A DNA stretch of 62,155 nucleotides from Alphaproteobacteria bacterium (GCA_026400395.1 JAPLPD010000174.1:1-62155); one strand, 5' to 3'. Counted from the first letter of the stretch, positions 1 to 8,722 are shown. Program-made: numbers and translations. Notes: a model not told the origin generated them from the sequence alone.

Positions 1-134
1 CAACAAGATCCGCGTCATCCAGCGGCGCGCCTACGGTCTACGCGACCAGGAATATCTGCGGCTCAAGGTGCTCACATGCATGCTCCCAGCGCTCTGAAGT
101 TGCTGAAAACACCCACTCGTTTTCCTGAAGACCC
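1..134 (+). mobile_element. End of ISL3-like insertion sequence (3' part of transposase plus terminal inverted repeat), cut by contig edge
   Basis: An open frame from base 2 to the TGA at 95-97 encodes 31 residues, ending in the pattern RRAYGLRDQEYLRLKVL, which resembles the C-terminus of ISL3-family transposases. The 37 bases after the stop end in CTCGTTTTCCTGAAGACCC, read outward as the IS terminus GGGTCTTCAGGAAAACGAG. The same 134 bases occur inverted at the other end of the contig (62020-62153), and identity stops exactly after base 134. The rest of the element lies outside the window. Family assignment rests on the short C-terminal motif and the GG-starting end. Confidence 0.8.
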
Positions 135-184
135 AAAAAAGAATAGGCCGTGCCTCCATGCCGCGCGGGTGGCGATATCGACGC

Positions 185-1237
185 CTACTCCGCCGCGGTG
201 CGCGCCGCGTTCACCAACGCCTGTTCGTCGGCATAGAGCCGCTCGACGATGCGGCGCGCTTGAATGCCGCCGGAATCCGCATTGATGTCGATCGTCGCAG
301 CTCCCGGATCGAGCCCGATGTTGTTCTGCTGGGCAGTGAACACGGAGACGTCTTCCAGGAATGCGGTCTTGATCTGCTGGAACACGCGCTCGGTCACCGC
401 CGCATCGTGCGGCTGGAAATCGTGCGCCTGGCCCCAGAAATAGTGCGTCGTGGTCTCGGTCTCCGGCGTCATGGCGTTGAGGTTGCGCATTTCGATCCCG
501 CCGACGCGGCGGCCCTCCGGCGCACCTGTGCCGGTCGGCGTCGCGCCAACATCGAGACGGATGAACGACGGCGGCGTGTAGTCGATGATCTGCCAGCGAT
601 CGACATTGCCGGTGAAGCCGCCGATCTTGACGAACGCCGGCGGCGCCGGTTGATCGATGATCCAGCGCGTCACCTGCACACCGGTTGGCGTGCGCTGCAC
701 GCGTACCGCGGCGTGCTCAACCAACGCCATGTTGCCGATGGTGGTTTCATGCACGAATGCGAGATGCGTCAGGTCCAGCAGGTTGTCATTGACGAGTTGC
801 CAGTTGCACTGGGCATAAAGATAGTCCGACCTTGCTCCCCAGTCCGGATGGTCGAGCCAGTGGTAGTCGGTGATCTTCGTGGGATCGGCGAGCGCCGGGT
901 CACCCATCCAAATCCACAGCCACTTGTAACGCTCGACAACCGGATAAGCCTTCACCCGCGCTCCCGGTGGAATTAAGTCCTGGCCCGGCACGCGAACGCA
1001 CGCGCCGGTCCGATCAAAGCGCAGCCCGTGATAGTGGCATTGTAGAATGCCATCATCGACGAGCTTGCCCATCGACAGCGGCACCCGGCGGTGCGGACAG
1101 CGATCCTCCAGCGCGACTGGCGTGCCGTCCTCGGTGCGGTAGAACACCACCGGCTCGTTCATGACGATGCGGCGGAGCGGCGTGTGTCCGACCTCCGAGA
1201 GAGAAGCCGCAACGTACCAGTGGTTTTTGAGGAACAT
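185..1237 (-). CDS. Rieske-type aromatic ring-hydroxylating oxygenase, alpha subunit (vanillate O-demethylase-like)
   Basis: About 350 aa when started at the ATG at 1237, which has a GAGG ribosome site 8 nt upstream and begins MFLKNHWYVA as is usual for VanA-like enzymes. The frame stays open 19 codons further upstream. The Rieske [2Fe-2S] motif C-x-H-x17-C-x2-H lies at residues 47-70. The mononuclear iron site is the D155-x2-H158-x4-H163 motif. The family oxidises or demethylates aromatic acids and needs a reductase partner, and none is encoded nearby. It is the last gene of a minus-strand catabolic cluster with an extradiol dioxygenase and a Liv-type importer, so it probably acts at the ring-activation step. 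The substrate cannot be read from sequence. Confidence 0.9.
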   Translation of the reverse strand: MFLKNHWYVAASLSEVGHTPLRRIVMNEPVVFYRTEDGTPVALEDRCPHRRVPLSMGKLVDDGILQCHYHGLRFDRTGACVRVPGQDLIPPGARVKAYPVVERYKWLWIWMGDPALADPTKITDYHWLDHPDWGARSDYLYAQCNWQLVNDNLLDLTHLAFVHETTIGNMALVEHAAVRVQRTPTGVQVTRWIIDQPAPPAFVKIGGFTGNVDRWQIIDYTPPSFIRLDVGATPTGTGAPEGRRVGGIEMRNLNAMTPETETTTHYFWGQAHDFQPHDAAVTERVFQQIKTAFLEDVSVFTAQQNNIGLDPGAATIDINADSGGIQARRIVERLYADEQALVNAARTAAE

Positions 1238-1298
1238 AGGCGCGCCTCGTGGTTGCTTCGCACCAAAAGTAAGCGCGGCGCCGTTTGAGGTCAAACCG

Positions 1299-1502
1299 CT
1301 AAAGCATTTCCTTGATCGCTCGGATCAGGTTCCGGTCGACGCTGATCATTTCGCCGCCTTCGGGCAGCGCCAAGGCATCACGCTCGGCCGGGGAGATGGC
1401 CCGGCCTTGCAGGACCACCCGGCCATCGGAGGTCAAGTACATCGATGAGGCGTTGTCCGTCTCATCCTCCCACACCAGCTCGACACGGAATTTCAGGCCC
1501 AT
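1299..1502 (-). CDS. Conserved-looking small protein of unknown function (67 aa)
   Basis: The frame is open from 1568, but the natural start is the ATG at 1502, giving MGLKFRVELVWEDE. The product is acidic in its N-terminal half with alternating hydrophobic residues, and ends in a basic amphipathic helix (VDRNLIRAIKEML). There are no cysteines, signal peptide or membrane segment. It lies 61 bp upstream of the Rieske gene and abuts the cupin gene (stop near 1504), so it is very likely co-transcribed with both. I do not recognise a family. The position suggests an accessory or regulatory subunit of the oxygenase step, but that is inference. Confidence 0.6.
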   Translation of the reverse strand: MGLKFRVELVWEDETDNASSMYLTSDGRVVLQGRAISPAERDALALPEGGEMISVDRNLIRAIKEML

Positions 1503-1503
1503 C

Positions 1504-1966
1504 TCACACCTTCTCGATGATACAGTCGCGCTCGGGCTTGAAGCGGAAGCGCGGAAGTGCGTCGACATCCGTGCCGGTCACGCGGATCACCCACGCCTTG
1601 GCGGGGTGCGCGGTCGAATGCAACACGCCAGGGCCGTACGGCTGGGTTTGGCCAGGGCCGAGGCTGTAGTGCGGTAACGCCCTGCGCGGTACCGTACGCC
1701 GCCCACGACGCACCATGATTGTGCGGCGAGCCCTTCTTCGGACCGTCGTAGACGTGCGCCAGGACATAGACATCCGTGGTGGCGTCGTGGTGCAGGGTGC
1801 GCCGGCCGACCGGCGTGGCGTCATTGAAGGTTTCGGTCACAAACTCCGGTTTGCGGAGCAGGGCCGAGAGCTTGTCCGCGATGAGCGGCAGCGCCTCCGC
1901 GAGCGGCCGGCCCGAGGTGAGCAGCGCGTGGTGATCGTCGCAAAACTGGCTCAGCGTGTAGGCCAT
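1504..1966 (-). pseudogene. Cupin / cysteine-dioxygenase-like protein, frameshifted and internally deleted
   Basis: The frame starting at 1966 (MAYTLSQFCDDHHALL) runs through a cupin motif, HVYDGPKKGSPHNHGASWA, then changes after roughly residue 98 into unrelated, Arg/Pro-rich sequence. A second frame takes over at about 1675 and carries the expected second cupin half (YSLGPGQTQPYGPGVLHST, then AWVIRVTGTDVDALPRF), ending at 1504. Compared with the usual spacing between the two cupin motifs, the linker looks some 20 residues short. A frameshift plus a small deletion near 1660-1680 (plus-strand coordinates) fits best. Thiol or 3-mercaptopropionate-type dioxygenases have this architecture. Either a true pseudogene or an assembly fault. 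Confidence 0.7.
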
Positions 1967-2035
1967 GACGCCCTTCCGGTTTCAGCGGTCGAAGCCAACG
2001 CGAGCCCTGAACGGCGCGACCTCGCCGAATGCAGG

Positions 2036-2998
2036 CTACTTCACCACTTCAAAGTTATGCGCGAAGTCCTCGGGCGGGTTCGGTACCCACATGTAGAATG
2101 AATCCTCCGGCGGGTGGTCGCCGTCCTTCCAGTCCTGGGTGACCGGAATGTAGTCGATGTCGCAGGAATACTCGGCGAAGCTGCCCCACGGATCGCGGAC
2201 GTAGTGGAAGTAGTTGGAGCCGAGGACATGGCGGCCAAGGCCCCAGCCATAGCTGAAGCCCTTCTCCGCCATGTGACTTGCGCCGACGCCGATGTCGTTG
2301 ATCGATCCGACATCCCAGCTCAGATGATGCAGGCCAGGTCCATCCGATTTCACGAAGGCGATCATGTGATGATCGCTGCCGTGGATGCCATGCATGAAGG
2401 CGACGAGATCGCCGGAGCGATCGGACAGCCGCAGGCCCAGCACATCGCGATAAAAATTGATGGCGCGGGTAATGTCGGTGACGAAGATGAGGATGTGCGC
2501 AAGCCGGCGCGGCTGCACCGTGTGCGCCTTGCTTCGGTTCGGAGCGTTCTGCCGGCCGACGTCGCCTCCCTTCATTTCGAAGATCGCTTTGTCATTCGGC
2601 GAGCTTTTTTCGGCGACGCGGATTTCGACCAGAGTGCCGTCCGGATCGCGGAACCAAAGCCCGTTCGACTCGAAACCCTTCGGCGGATCGAGCCGGTCGA
2701 TACGCAGCCGCTCCAGCCGCTCGCGGAAGCCCTGCATGTCGTCCTCGAAGGCGCCGAACGAGACGTAGGTGAATTTCTTGCGCGGCCCCTCCGACACCAC
2801 ACCCCAGCGGTGCGGATGACCGTGGGTGTAGAGCGAAAGCCTGCCGTCCTCTTCCTTGGTGTTAAGTCCGAACGCGCTATAAAACGTCTCGGCCTTGGCC
2901 ACGTCTGGAACGACGAAATTGAAATGGTCGAGCGAATGCACGCCGAGTTCGCCAGGGCGGCGGTGCGTCGGCTGGATCATCGAGCGAATCTGGGTCAT
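2036..2998 (-). CDS. Extradiol (VOC-type) ring-cleavage dioxygenase, catechol 2,3-dioxygenase-like
   Basis: 320 aa with two vicinal-oxygen-chelate domains. The N-terminal domain starts at about residue 20 (SLDHFNFVVPDVAKAETFY) and the catalytic C-terminal domain at about residue 165 (RRLAHILIFVTDITRAINFY). The metal ligands are visible as the His of LAHIL, the first His of LHHLSWDV and the Glu of FAEYSCD, the 2-His-1-Glu iron site of type I extradiol enzymes. The family cleaves catechols next to the diol. In this cluster it would act after the Rieske oxygenase. The gene lies between the broken cupin and the livM-like permease gene and reads the same way. Confidence 0.9.
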   Translation of the reverse strand: MTQIRSMIQPTHRRPGELGVHSLDHFNFVVPDVAKAETFYSAFGLNTKEEDGRLSLYTHGHPHRWGVVSEGPRKKFTYVSFGAFEDDMQGFRERLERLRIDRLDPPKGFESNGLWFRDPDGTLVEIRVAEKSSPNDKAIFEMKGGDVGRQNAPNRSKAHTVQPRRLAHILIFVTDITRAINFYRDVLGLRLSDRSGDLVAFMHGIHGSDHHMIAFVKSDGPGLHHLSWDVGSINDIGVGASHMAEKGFSYGWGLGRHVLGSNYFHYVRDPWGSFAEYSCDIDYIPVTQDWKDGDHPPEDSFYMWVPNPPEDFAHNFEVVK

Positions 2999-3056
2999 CG
3001 GGGCGGTCCTTTGATTTCCACCAAAATATGCATTCAGGCCAACGAGCGCAAATCCG

Positions 3057-4067
3057 TCATCGCTTGTTTATGACCAGGCGCCGCTCGAGCGGGAATACCT
3101 GCCAGCCGTATCGGTCCGCGATCAGGCCCCATAAACCCTTGGGTGCCTTGAGCATAACGGCGATCGCCACCACACCCAGGATCAGCAGATAGATCGCGCC
3201 GAGGTCGGCCAGCGTCTGCCGCAACAGGAAGAAGATCACCGTGCCGATGATCGGACCCTCGATGCGGCCGATGCCGCCGATCACCGTGATGAATATGACG
3301 AACGCCGTCCAGTCGTTGACCGAGAACGCGGTGTCCGGGGAGATACGAATTTTCTGCAAAAATATCAGCGCGCCGACCATCGCCGTGCCGAAAGCCACGG
3401 CGACATAGACGCAGTACTTGATGCGCGCGACGTCGACGCCATTCGAACGCGCGCCAAGCTCGTTGTCGCGGATGGCCGTGAGCGCGAGCCCGTAGCGGGA
3501 CCGCAGCAGCCAGACGATGGCGAAGAGAACAACGGCTACCTGGGCCAGGGCGATCCAGTAGATCGTAAATTCGCGCATCTGCCGGCTCGACGCAATCGAG
3601 ACGACAACCGCCGCCGGCAGACTCGTTCCCGAGCCGCCGTCGAGCGCGGTGGTCTGAGCGGCGAGCAGACGAAACACCTCCGCCACCACCCAGGTGCCGA
3701 TGGCGAAATAGTGCCCGCGCAACCGGAAGATCAACGCCGCGACCGGCAAGGCGACGATCGCAGCGGCGATCCCGGCGAGCGGAATGGCGGCCAGCGGATG
3801 CACACCCGCGAGCATGGCGAGGCCGAACAGCACATAAGCCCCAAGCCCGACATAAGCTTGCTGACCGACCGAGACGAGCCCCGCGTAACCGGCGAGAAGA
3901 TTCCACAGGCTCGCCAGCGCCACATAGGCGAAAATCTCAGACAGCAGCCGAAGGTTGGCGCGATCCGCCCACCAGGGCGCTGCGGCGAATGCAACGAATG
4001 CGAGCACGACAATGGTGGTGCCGATCCGGCTCGACCAACTGGCATGCTGGACGCGGAAGTCGCTCAT
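3057..4067 (-). CDS. livM: Branched-chain-amino-acid-type ABC transporter permease (LivM-like)
   Basis: 336 aa, start at the ATG at 4067, which overlaps the stop of the livH-like gene by 4 nt (ATGA). The protein is strongly hydrophobic with about nine predicted membrane segments. It carries the LivM signatures SVGQQAYVGLGAYVLFG and GLALTAIRDNELGARSNGVD (the EAA loop that contacts the ATPase). The frame stays open far upstream of 4067, but that part is antisense to livH and not coding. It is part of a complete five-gene importer (3057-7757). Liv-type importers inside catabolic islands often carry aromatic acids or amides rather than leucine, so the symbol reflects family only. Confidence 0.9.
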   Translation of the reverse strand: MSDFRVQHASWSSRIGTTIVVLAFVAFAAAPWWADRANLRLLSEIFAYVALASLWNLLAGYAGLVSVGQQAYVGLGAYVLFGLAMLAGVHPLAAIPLAGIAAAIVALPVAALIFRLRGHYFAIGTWVVAEVFRLLAAQTTALDGGSGTSLPAAVVVSIASSRQMREFTIYWIALAQVAVVLFAIVWLLRSRYGLALTAIRDNELGARSNGVDVARIKYCVYVAVAFGTAMVGALIFLQKIRISPDTAFSVNDWTAFVIFITVIGGIGRIEGPIIGTVIFFLLRQTLADLGAIYLLILGVVAIAVMLKAPKGLWGLIADRYGWQVFPLERRLVINKR

Positions 4068-4930
4068 CCGTGCACCTTCGGGAACAGACCCTGCGGCCTG
4101 ATCGCGAGTACAATCAGGAACGCGATGTGACCGGCCAGCAGATTCCAGCCGGGATCGATTTGCGCGCCGATGGCTTGCGCGACGCCGATGATGATACCGC
4201 CGGCCAGCGTGCCCCACATGCTGCCAAGCCCACCGATGATCACCGCCTCGAAGCCGAAAATCAGCCGCGCCGGTCCCATCGACGGATCGAAGTTCGCACG
4301 CACGGCAAGCAGCACGCCGGCGACCGCGACAATGGCGAGCGACAGCGCCATCGCCAGCCCGAACACATGGGCGTTGTTCAGCCCCATCAATTGCGCCACC
4401 GATTGGTCGTCCGAGGTGGCACGGAAGGCGCGGCCCAGCGCCGTACGATAGAACAGCCATTGCAGGCCGCCGATCACCGCGATCGCAAGAGCGAACTGGA
4501 TGAGCGGCAGCACGCCGAGCGCGAGCCCGCCGCCGACCGCGATGCTCTGGATTTCGACCGCGCCGGCGTTGAGCTTGACGCTGTCGGCGGTGAAGATTTC
4601 GAGCAGACCGTTCTGGATGATGACCGACAGCCCGAATGTCACCAGCAGCGGCGGTAGCAGGTCGTCGCCGAGCGTGCGGTTGAGCAGTCCGCGCTGCAGC
4701 ACATAACCGATGGCCGCCATCACCGGCACGACGACGATCAGCGAAACGATCGGATTGATGCCGAGCGTCTGTGTCGCCACCAGCGCGACGTAGGCCGCCA
4801 GCACGATCAGATCACCGTGCGCGATATTGACCAGCCGCATCACGCCGAAGATCAACGACAAACCAGCGGCGAACATGGCGTAGAGTCCGCCGAGCAGGAT
4901 GCCTTGCAGGATGGTGTTGAGCCATTCCAT
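4064..4930 (-). CDS. livH: Branched-chain-amino-acid-type ABC transporter permease (LivH-like)
   Basis: 288 aa, the usual length for LivH. It starts MEWLNTILQGILLGGLYAMFAAGLSL, the N-terminal membrane segment typical of the family, and has about eight hydrophobic segments. The loop FRATSDDQSVAQLMGLN is the ATPase-contact region. The stop overlaps the livM start, and 1 bp separates this gene from the livF stop, so translation is probably coupled. It forms the membrane channel with LivM. Confidence 0.9.
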   Translation of the reverse strand: MEWLNTILQGILLGGLYAMFAAGLSLIFGVMRLVNIAHGDLIVLAAYVALVATQTLGINPIVSLIVVVPVMAAIGYVLQRGLLNRTLGDDLLPPLLVTFGLSVIIQNGLLEIFTADSVKLNAGAVEIQSIAVGGGLALGVLPLIQFALAIAVIGGLQWLFYRTALGRAFRATSDDQSVAQLMGLNNAHVFGLAMALSLAIVAVAGVLLAVRANFDPSMGPARLIFGFEAVIIGGLGSMWGTLAGGIIIGVAQAIGAQIDPGWNLLAGHIAFLIVLAIRPQGLFPKVHG

Positions 4931-4931
4931 A

Positions 4932-5636
4932 TCAGACCCCGAAATACGCCGCGGAGATTTTCTCGCGGGTCAGCGCCTTCGCTTCGCCTTGCAGCGCGAC
5001 GCGGCCCTCCTGCAGGCAATACACATAACGCGCGGTTTTCAGCGCCTGCACGACATCCTGCTCGACGATGATGAGCGACAGACCCTCGGCGACGATCGCC
5101 GGAATGCGCGCGTAAATGTCGCGAATCACGATCGGCGCAAGCCCGAGGCTAATCTCGTCGCATAGAAGCAGCCGCGGGTTCGCCATCAGCGCGCGGCCGA
5201 TGGCGACCATCTGCTGCTGGCCGCCAGACAACGAAGGTGCAGGTTGATGACGGCGCTCCTCCAGCACCGGAAACAGCTCATAAACGCGCTTGAGATTCCA
5301 CGGCCCCTTGCGGCCGAGCTGGCCGCCGATCAGGAGATTTTCCTCGACGCTGAGCGAGGGAAACAACCGCCGCCCTTCCGGCACCAAGGCGATGCCGCGC
5401 GACACCACATCGTGGGCGGGATCACCGCCAATCGAAACGCCGTAGAGCTGGATGGCGTTGTGGCGCACCGGCATGGCGCCGGCGATGCATTTGAGCAGCG
5501 TCGATTTGCCCGCGCCGTTGGCACCGATCACCGCGACCACTTCGCCCTCGGCGACCCGCATCGAAACACCGAACAGCGCCTGGAAGTCGCCGTAGTGAGC
5601 GTCGAGATCACGCAGCTCCAGAATCGGGTCAGGCAT
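4932..5636 (-). CDS. livF: ABC transporter ATPase (LivF-like)
   Basis: About 234 aa from the ATG at 5636 (MPDPILELRDLDAHYGDFQ). An upstream frame reaching 5678 is only antisense to livG. Walker A is GANGAGKST, the signature is LSGGQQQ, Walker B is LLLCDE, and the switch His lies in a degenerate site (LIIVEQD). The start lies inside the last codons of livG (8-nt overlap). Together with LivG it powers the importer. Confidence 0.9.
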   Translation of the reverse strand: MPDPILELRDLDAHYGDFQALFGVSMRVAEGEVVAVIGANGAGKSTLLKCIAGAMPVRHNAIQLYGVSIGGDPAHDVVSRGIALVPEGRRLFPSLSVEENLLIGGQLGRKGPWNLKRVYELFPVLEERRHQPAPSLSGGQQQMVAIGRALMANPRLLLCDEISLGLAPIVIRDIYARIPAIVAEGLSLIIVEQDVVQALKTARYVYCLQEGRVALQGEAKALTREKISAAYFGV

Positions 5637-6372
5637 CGGCGCCCATCCTCCGCTCCTCGATGCCCATGTAGATTTCATTGACCTGCGGGCGGCGCAGCAC
5701 CTCGGCCGGCTCGCCCTCGGCGATCAATGCGCCGCCGTGCAGCACCACCAGGCGATCGACCACGGCGATCAGCGCATGAACGACGTGCTCGATCCATACG
5801 ATCGTCACCCCGGTCGCGCGCACATCATTGATGAGATCGACCAGCGCCGCCGTCTCGTGCTCGACCAGACCGCCCGCGACTTCGTCGAGGAGCAGCACAC
5901 GCGGACCGGTGGCCAGCGCCCGAGCCAGCTCCAGGCGCTTGCGGTCGAGCAGCGTGAGACTGCCGGCGCGGCGGTTGGCCTTGTCGGCAAGCCCGCAGCG
6001 CTCCAGCAAGCCGGCGCAGCCCGCATATACGTCGCGCTCGCTTCGCCCGCCGCCGAAGGCCGCCGCCACCACGAGATTCTCAAACACGGTCATGCCGTCG
6101 AACGGCTGCGGAATCTGGAACGAGCGCGCCAAGCCCATGCGGCAGCGGTGCTCGGGCTTCATGCGGGTGATGTCATGGCCTTTGAACACGACGCGGCCGC
6201 CGTCGGGTGGAACCGTGCCGGTGACGATGCCGAACAGCGTTGTCTTGCCGGCGCCGTTCGGCCCGATGATGCCGAGCGCCTCTCCGCGCAACAGCGTCAG
6301 GTCGATGTCATCGGCGACCACAATCGCGCCGAAGCGCTTGGAGATTTTCTCGAGGGTGAGGATGGCGGACAT
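5629..6372 (-). CDS. livG: ABC transporter ATPase (LivG-like)
   Basis: 247 aa from the ATG at 6372 (MSAILTLEKISKRFG). The open frame continues upstream only because it runs through a dispersed palindrome (6388-6474), so that extension is rejected. Walker A is GPNGAGKTT. The signature region reads LTLLDRKRLELARAL, degenerate relative to the usual LSxGQ, and Walker B is followed by LLLDEVAGG instead of LLLDEP. Both variants are otherwise surrounded by good LivG sequence (SFQIPQPFDGMTVFENL), so the protein is probably functional in a LivF/LivG heterodimer. Confidence 0.88.
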   Translation of the reverse strand: MSAILTLEKISKRFGAIVVADDIDLTLLRGEALGIIGPNGAGKTTLFGIVTGTVPPDGGRVVFKGHDITRMKPEHRCRMGLARSFQIPQPFDGMTVFENLVVAAAFGGGRSERDVYAGCAGLLERCGLADKANRRAGSLTLLDRKRLELARALATGPRVLLLDEVAGGLVEHETAALVDLINDVRATGVTIVWIEHVVHALIAVVDRLVVLHGGALIAEGEPAEVLRRPQVNEIYMGIEERRMGADA

Positions 6373-6387
6373 CGGTTCCAAAACCCT

Positions 6388-6474
6388 GTCATGCCCGGCC
6401 TTGTGCCGGCACCCACGCCTTACGCCTTGCATACGAAGCAAGACGTGGATGGCCGGGTCAAGCCCGGCCATGAC
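6388..6474. repeat. Dispersed palindromic repeat, copy A
   Basis: It begins GTCATGCCCGGCCTTGTGCC and ends GGCCGGGTCAAGCCCGGCCATGAC, with the middle pairing as ACGCCTT.../AAGCAAGACGT. The outer arms are inverted and would fold into a long hairpin. It lies between the livG start and the binding-protein gene in the importer operon, where it could stabilise or end the upstream mRNA. Related copies are at 9563-9645, 19369-19395, 31181-31372 and 47574-47674. Confidence 0.85.
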
Positions 6475-6488
6475 GCCCTGCGCAGATG

Positions 6489-7757
6489 CTAGCTCAACAA
6501 CTCCAGCTTACCGCCGGTCGGAATGTTCGGCGCGGGCCGGTTAGCGGTGATGACCAGCTCGAACTTGTCGCCCTTTCGCTGCCATTGCCCGGCGACCAGC
6601 GGCGTCTTGGTGACGTTCTTCACCGGCTTGCCGGTCCATTGCACGGGGCCGACGATCGACTGGTAGTTGGTCGACACCATCGCATCCAGGATCGGCTTCG
6701 CTTCGATCGACTTGGCCCGCTTGAGGATATCGATCGCCACCTCGAACAGCGCGTGCTGGAAGCCGATCGGCTGCGACCACGGCCGCTTGGTGGCTTCGGT
6801 GTAGGCATCGGCGAGTTGCTTGCAGCTTTGCCCCGTGAGGCCCGACTTGAACGGATGGTCCGGCGTCCACCACACTTCGGAGCTCAAGCCGTTGCCGCGC
6901 GCACCGAGCGAATTGATCACCGACGGGAACAGCAGCGCCTTGCCGATGGTGACGATCTTCGGCTTGAAGCCCTGTTGCGCGGCCTGGGACCAGAACGTGG
7001 CGAAGTCCGGCGGGATCATGTTGCCGGTGACGATCTCCGCACCCGCCGCCTTGAAGGCCGCGATCTGCGAGGAGAAGTCGTTGTTCATCACCTGATAGCG
7101 GCCGGGATCGAGCAGCTTGTATCCGGCGGCGGCGAGCGCCGGCGGCAGGCCGCGCTCCTTGTCGCCCCAGGCGTTGCCGTCGGCGTCGTTCGGGAACAGG
7201 CCGCCGACGACCTTGTTGGTCGGCGCGCCGTCCCACAGCGCGAGAAACGCCGCGATAACATCCTCCAGGCCCCAGAAGAACAGATAGGTCCAGTTGAAGC
7301 CCTTGGCCGGATCGCCCTTGCGGCCAAAGAAGTACGGCTGCCACGGACAATTGGTGGCGAGGCATGGCGTCTCGTTAACCTCGGCCTGGTCGGACACGGG
7401 ATTGGTGGTGTCGGGCGTGCCGGAGGTCACCAGCAAATCGACCTTGTCGGACAGGATCAGTTCGGACGCGACCTCGGCGGCGCGGCTGCCGCTCGACTGG
7501 CTATCCTTGGAAACGATCTCGACCTTGTAGGTCTTGCCGCCGCTCTCCAGGCCCTTGCCAAGAATGGCGCGCACCTGTTCGAGGATGAATGTGTCGGCCT
7601 CGCCGAAGCCGGCGAGCGGCCCGGTGCGCGGGCTGACATGGCCGATCTTGATGACTTTCGCTTGCGCGCTTGCCGAGTTGGCATTGAGCAGCGCCGGCAT
7701 GGCGATGGCCGCTGCGCCGGTCTTGATCAGTGCACGGCGGTTCAATTGCTGTTTCAT
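6489..7757 (-). CDS. Periplasmic substrate-binding protein of the Liv-type importer
   Basis: 422 aa from the ATG at 7757, which has a strong GGGAGG site 6 nt upstream. The N-terminus NRRALIKTGAAAIAMPALL with AxA near residue 31 is a signal peptide, possibly Tat-type (RRALIK). The mature part starts KVIKIGHVSPRTGPLAGFGEAD, the periplasmic binding protein type I fold of LivJ/AmiC relatives. It is the first gene of the importer set (order: binding protein, livG, livF, livH, livM). Substrate unknown. The surrounding ring-cleavage genes favour an aromatic acid or amide. Confidence 0.9.
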   Translation of the reverse strand: MKQQLNRRALIKTGAAAIAMPALLNANSASAQAKVIKIGHVSPRTGPLAGFGEADTFILEQVRAILGKGLESGGKTYKVEIVSKDSQSSGSRAAEVASELILSDKVDLLVTSGTPDTTNPVSDQAEVNETPCLATNCPWQPYFFGRKGDPAKGFNWTYLFFWGLEDVIAAFLALWDGAPTNKVVGGLFPNDADGNAWGDKERGLPPALAAAGYKLLDPGRYQVMNNDFSSQIAAFKAAGAEIVTGNMIPPDFATFWSQAAQQGFKPKIVTIGKALLFPSVINSLGARGNGLSSEVWWTPDHPFKSGLTGQSCKQLADAYTEATKRPWSQPIGFQHALFEVAIDILKRAKSIEAKPILDAMVSTNYQSIVGPVQWTGKPVKNVTKTPLVAGQWQRKGDKFELVITANRPAPNIPTGGKLELLS

Positions 7758-7807
7758 TTGAGCCTCCCTTATTTTCCGCCCTCGTTCTGAGGGACAGCCG
7801 AGCATTC

Positions 7808-8719
7808 CTACTTATCGTTCTCTCGCGCTTTTTTCAGGTGTTGCAGAACCTTGGCCCGCAACGCCGCCTGTTCGCCCGGGCTCCACTTGCGGAAACCCTC
7901 GCCACTCTTGAAGCCAAGTTTGCCCTCGGCAACGAGCCGCTCCAGATAGGGCGACGGCCCCGGCCTGTGATCGATGGCAGGCAACACCGTCTTGTGAATC
8001 GCCAGAGTCAGGTCGGTGCCGACTAGATCGGCATTCTCAAGCGGCCCGAGCACGGCTATCCGCCGGCCGAACGCAGCCTTGATCACCTTGTCCACGGTCT
8101 CCGCGTCGCAAATGCCGTTCTCGACGAGCGAAACAGCCTCCCGCCAGAGCGCATGCTGCAACCGGTTGCCGATGAAGCCCGGCACGTCCTTCTTGACATG
8201 GGCGGGCATTTTCCCCGCGTCGGCGTGCAGCTTCATGGTGAAGTCGATGGCCGCCTGCGAGGTCCATTCGGTGCCGATCACTTCGACCAGCGGCACCAGG
8301 AACGGCGGATTCCACCAATGGGTGCCGAGCGCGCGCGAACGGTCGCGCAGCCCTTTCATGATTTCGGTGATCGGCATCACCGATGTGTTGCTGGCGAGGA
8401 TCGTGTCGGATCGAACGTGCTTTTCGATCTCGCCGAATATCTTCTGCTTGAGCGGCATATCCTCCAGCACAGCTTCGACGACGAAGTCGGCGTCTCGCAC
8501 GCACGCCGCCATATCGGCGACCGGACGCACGCGCTCCACGGCCTTCTCGTCGTCACCCAGATCGCGCAGGTTGGTGGCGATCCGCTGCTTGACGGTATCG
8601 AGGTTGGGTGTGTGCGAATCCGTGATGGTGACGTCGTGGCCGGCCAGCGCGAACACCTGCGCAATGCCGTGACCCATCAGACCCGAGCCGATGATGGCGA
8701 TGCGCGCCTTGCCGGTCAT
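7808..8719 (-). CDS. 3-hydroxyacyl-CoA dehydrogenase family protein
   Basis: 303 aa. The N-terminal Rossmann motif is GSGLMGHGIAQVFALAGHDV (residues about 10-29). The catalytic region has SNTSVMPITEI and GTHWWNPPFLVPLVEVI, and a C-terminal helical domain follows from about residue 190. The family oxidises the hydroxyl group of hydroxyacyl-CoA or related hydroxy acids with NAD. It lacks a crotonase domain, so it is the short form (HbdA/carnitine dehydrogenase-like). The gap to the SDR gene is 3 nt, indicating one operon. A place late in the ring-degradation route is plausible. Confidence 0.88.
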   Translation of the reverse strand: MTGKARIAIIGSGLMGHGIAQVFALAGHDVTITDSHTPNLDTVKQRIATNLRDLGDDEKAVERVRPVADMAACVRDADFVVEAVLEDMPLKQKIFGEIEKHVRSDTILASNTSVMPITEIMKGLRDRSRALGTHWWNPPFLVPLVEVIGTEWTSQAAIDFTMKLHADAGKMPAHVKKDVPGFIGNRLQHALWREAVSLVENGICDAETVDKVIKAAFGRRIAVLGPLENADLVGTDLTLAIHKTVLPAIDHRPGPSPYLERLVAEGKLGFKSGEGFRKWSPGEQAALRAKVLQHLKKARENDK

Positions 8720-8722
8720 GGA

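Noticed and set aside
76-285. Short proteins starting in the IS ends (also 61770-62078), identical in their first 21 residues
   Set aside because: They only read out of the repeated IS terminus in a non-coding frame.
6486-7790. Long open frame on the plus strand opposite the periplasmic binding protein gene; similar ones at 8153-9730 and 15259-16626
   Set aside because: Arg/His/Asp-rich antisense shadows of clear genes in GC-rich DNA, without family motifs.
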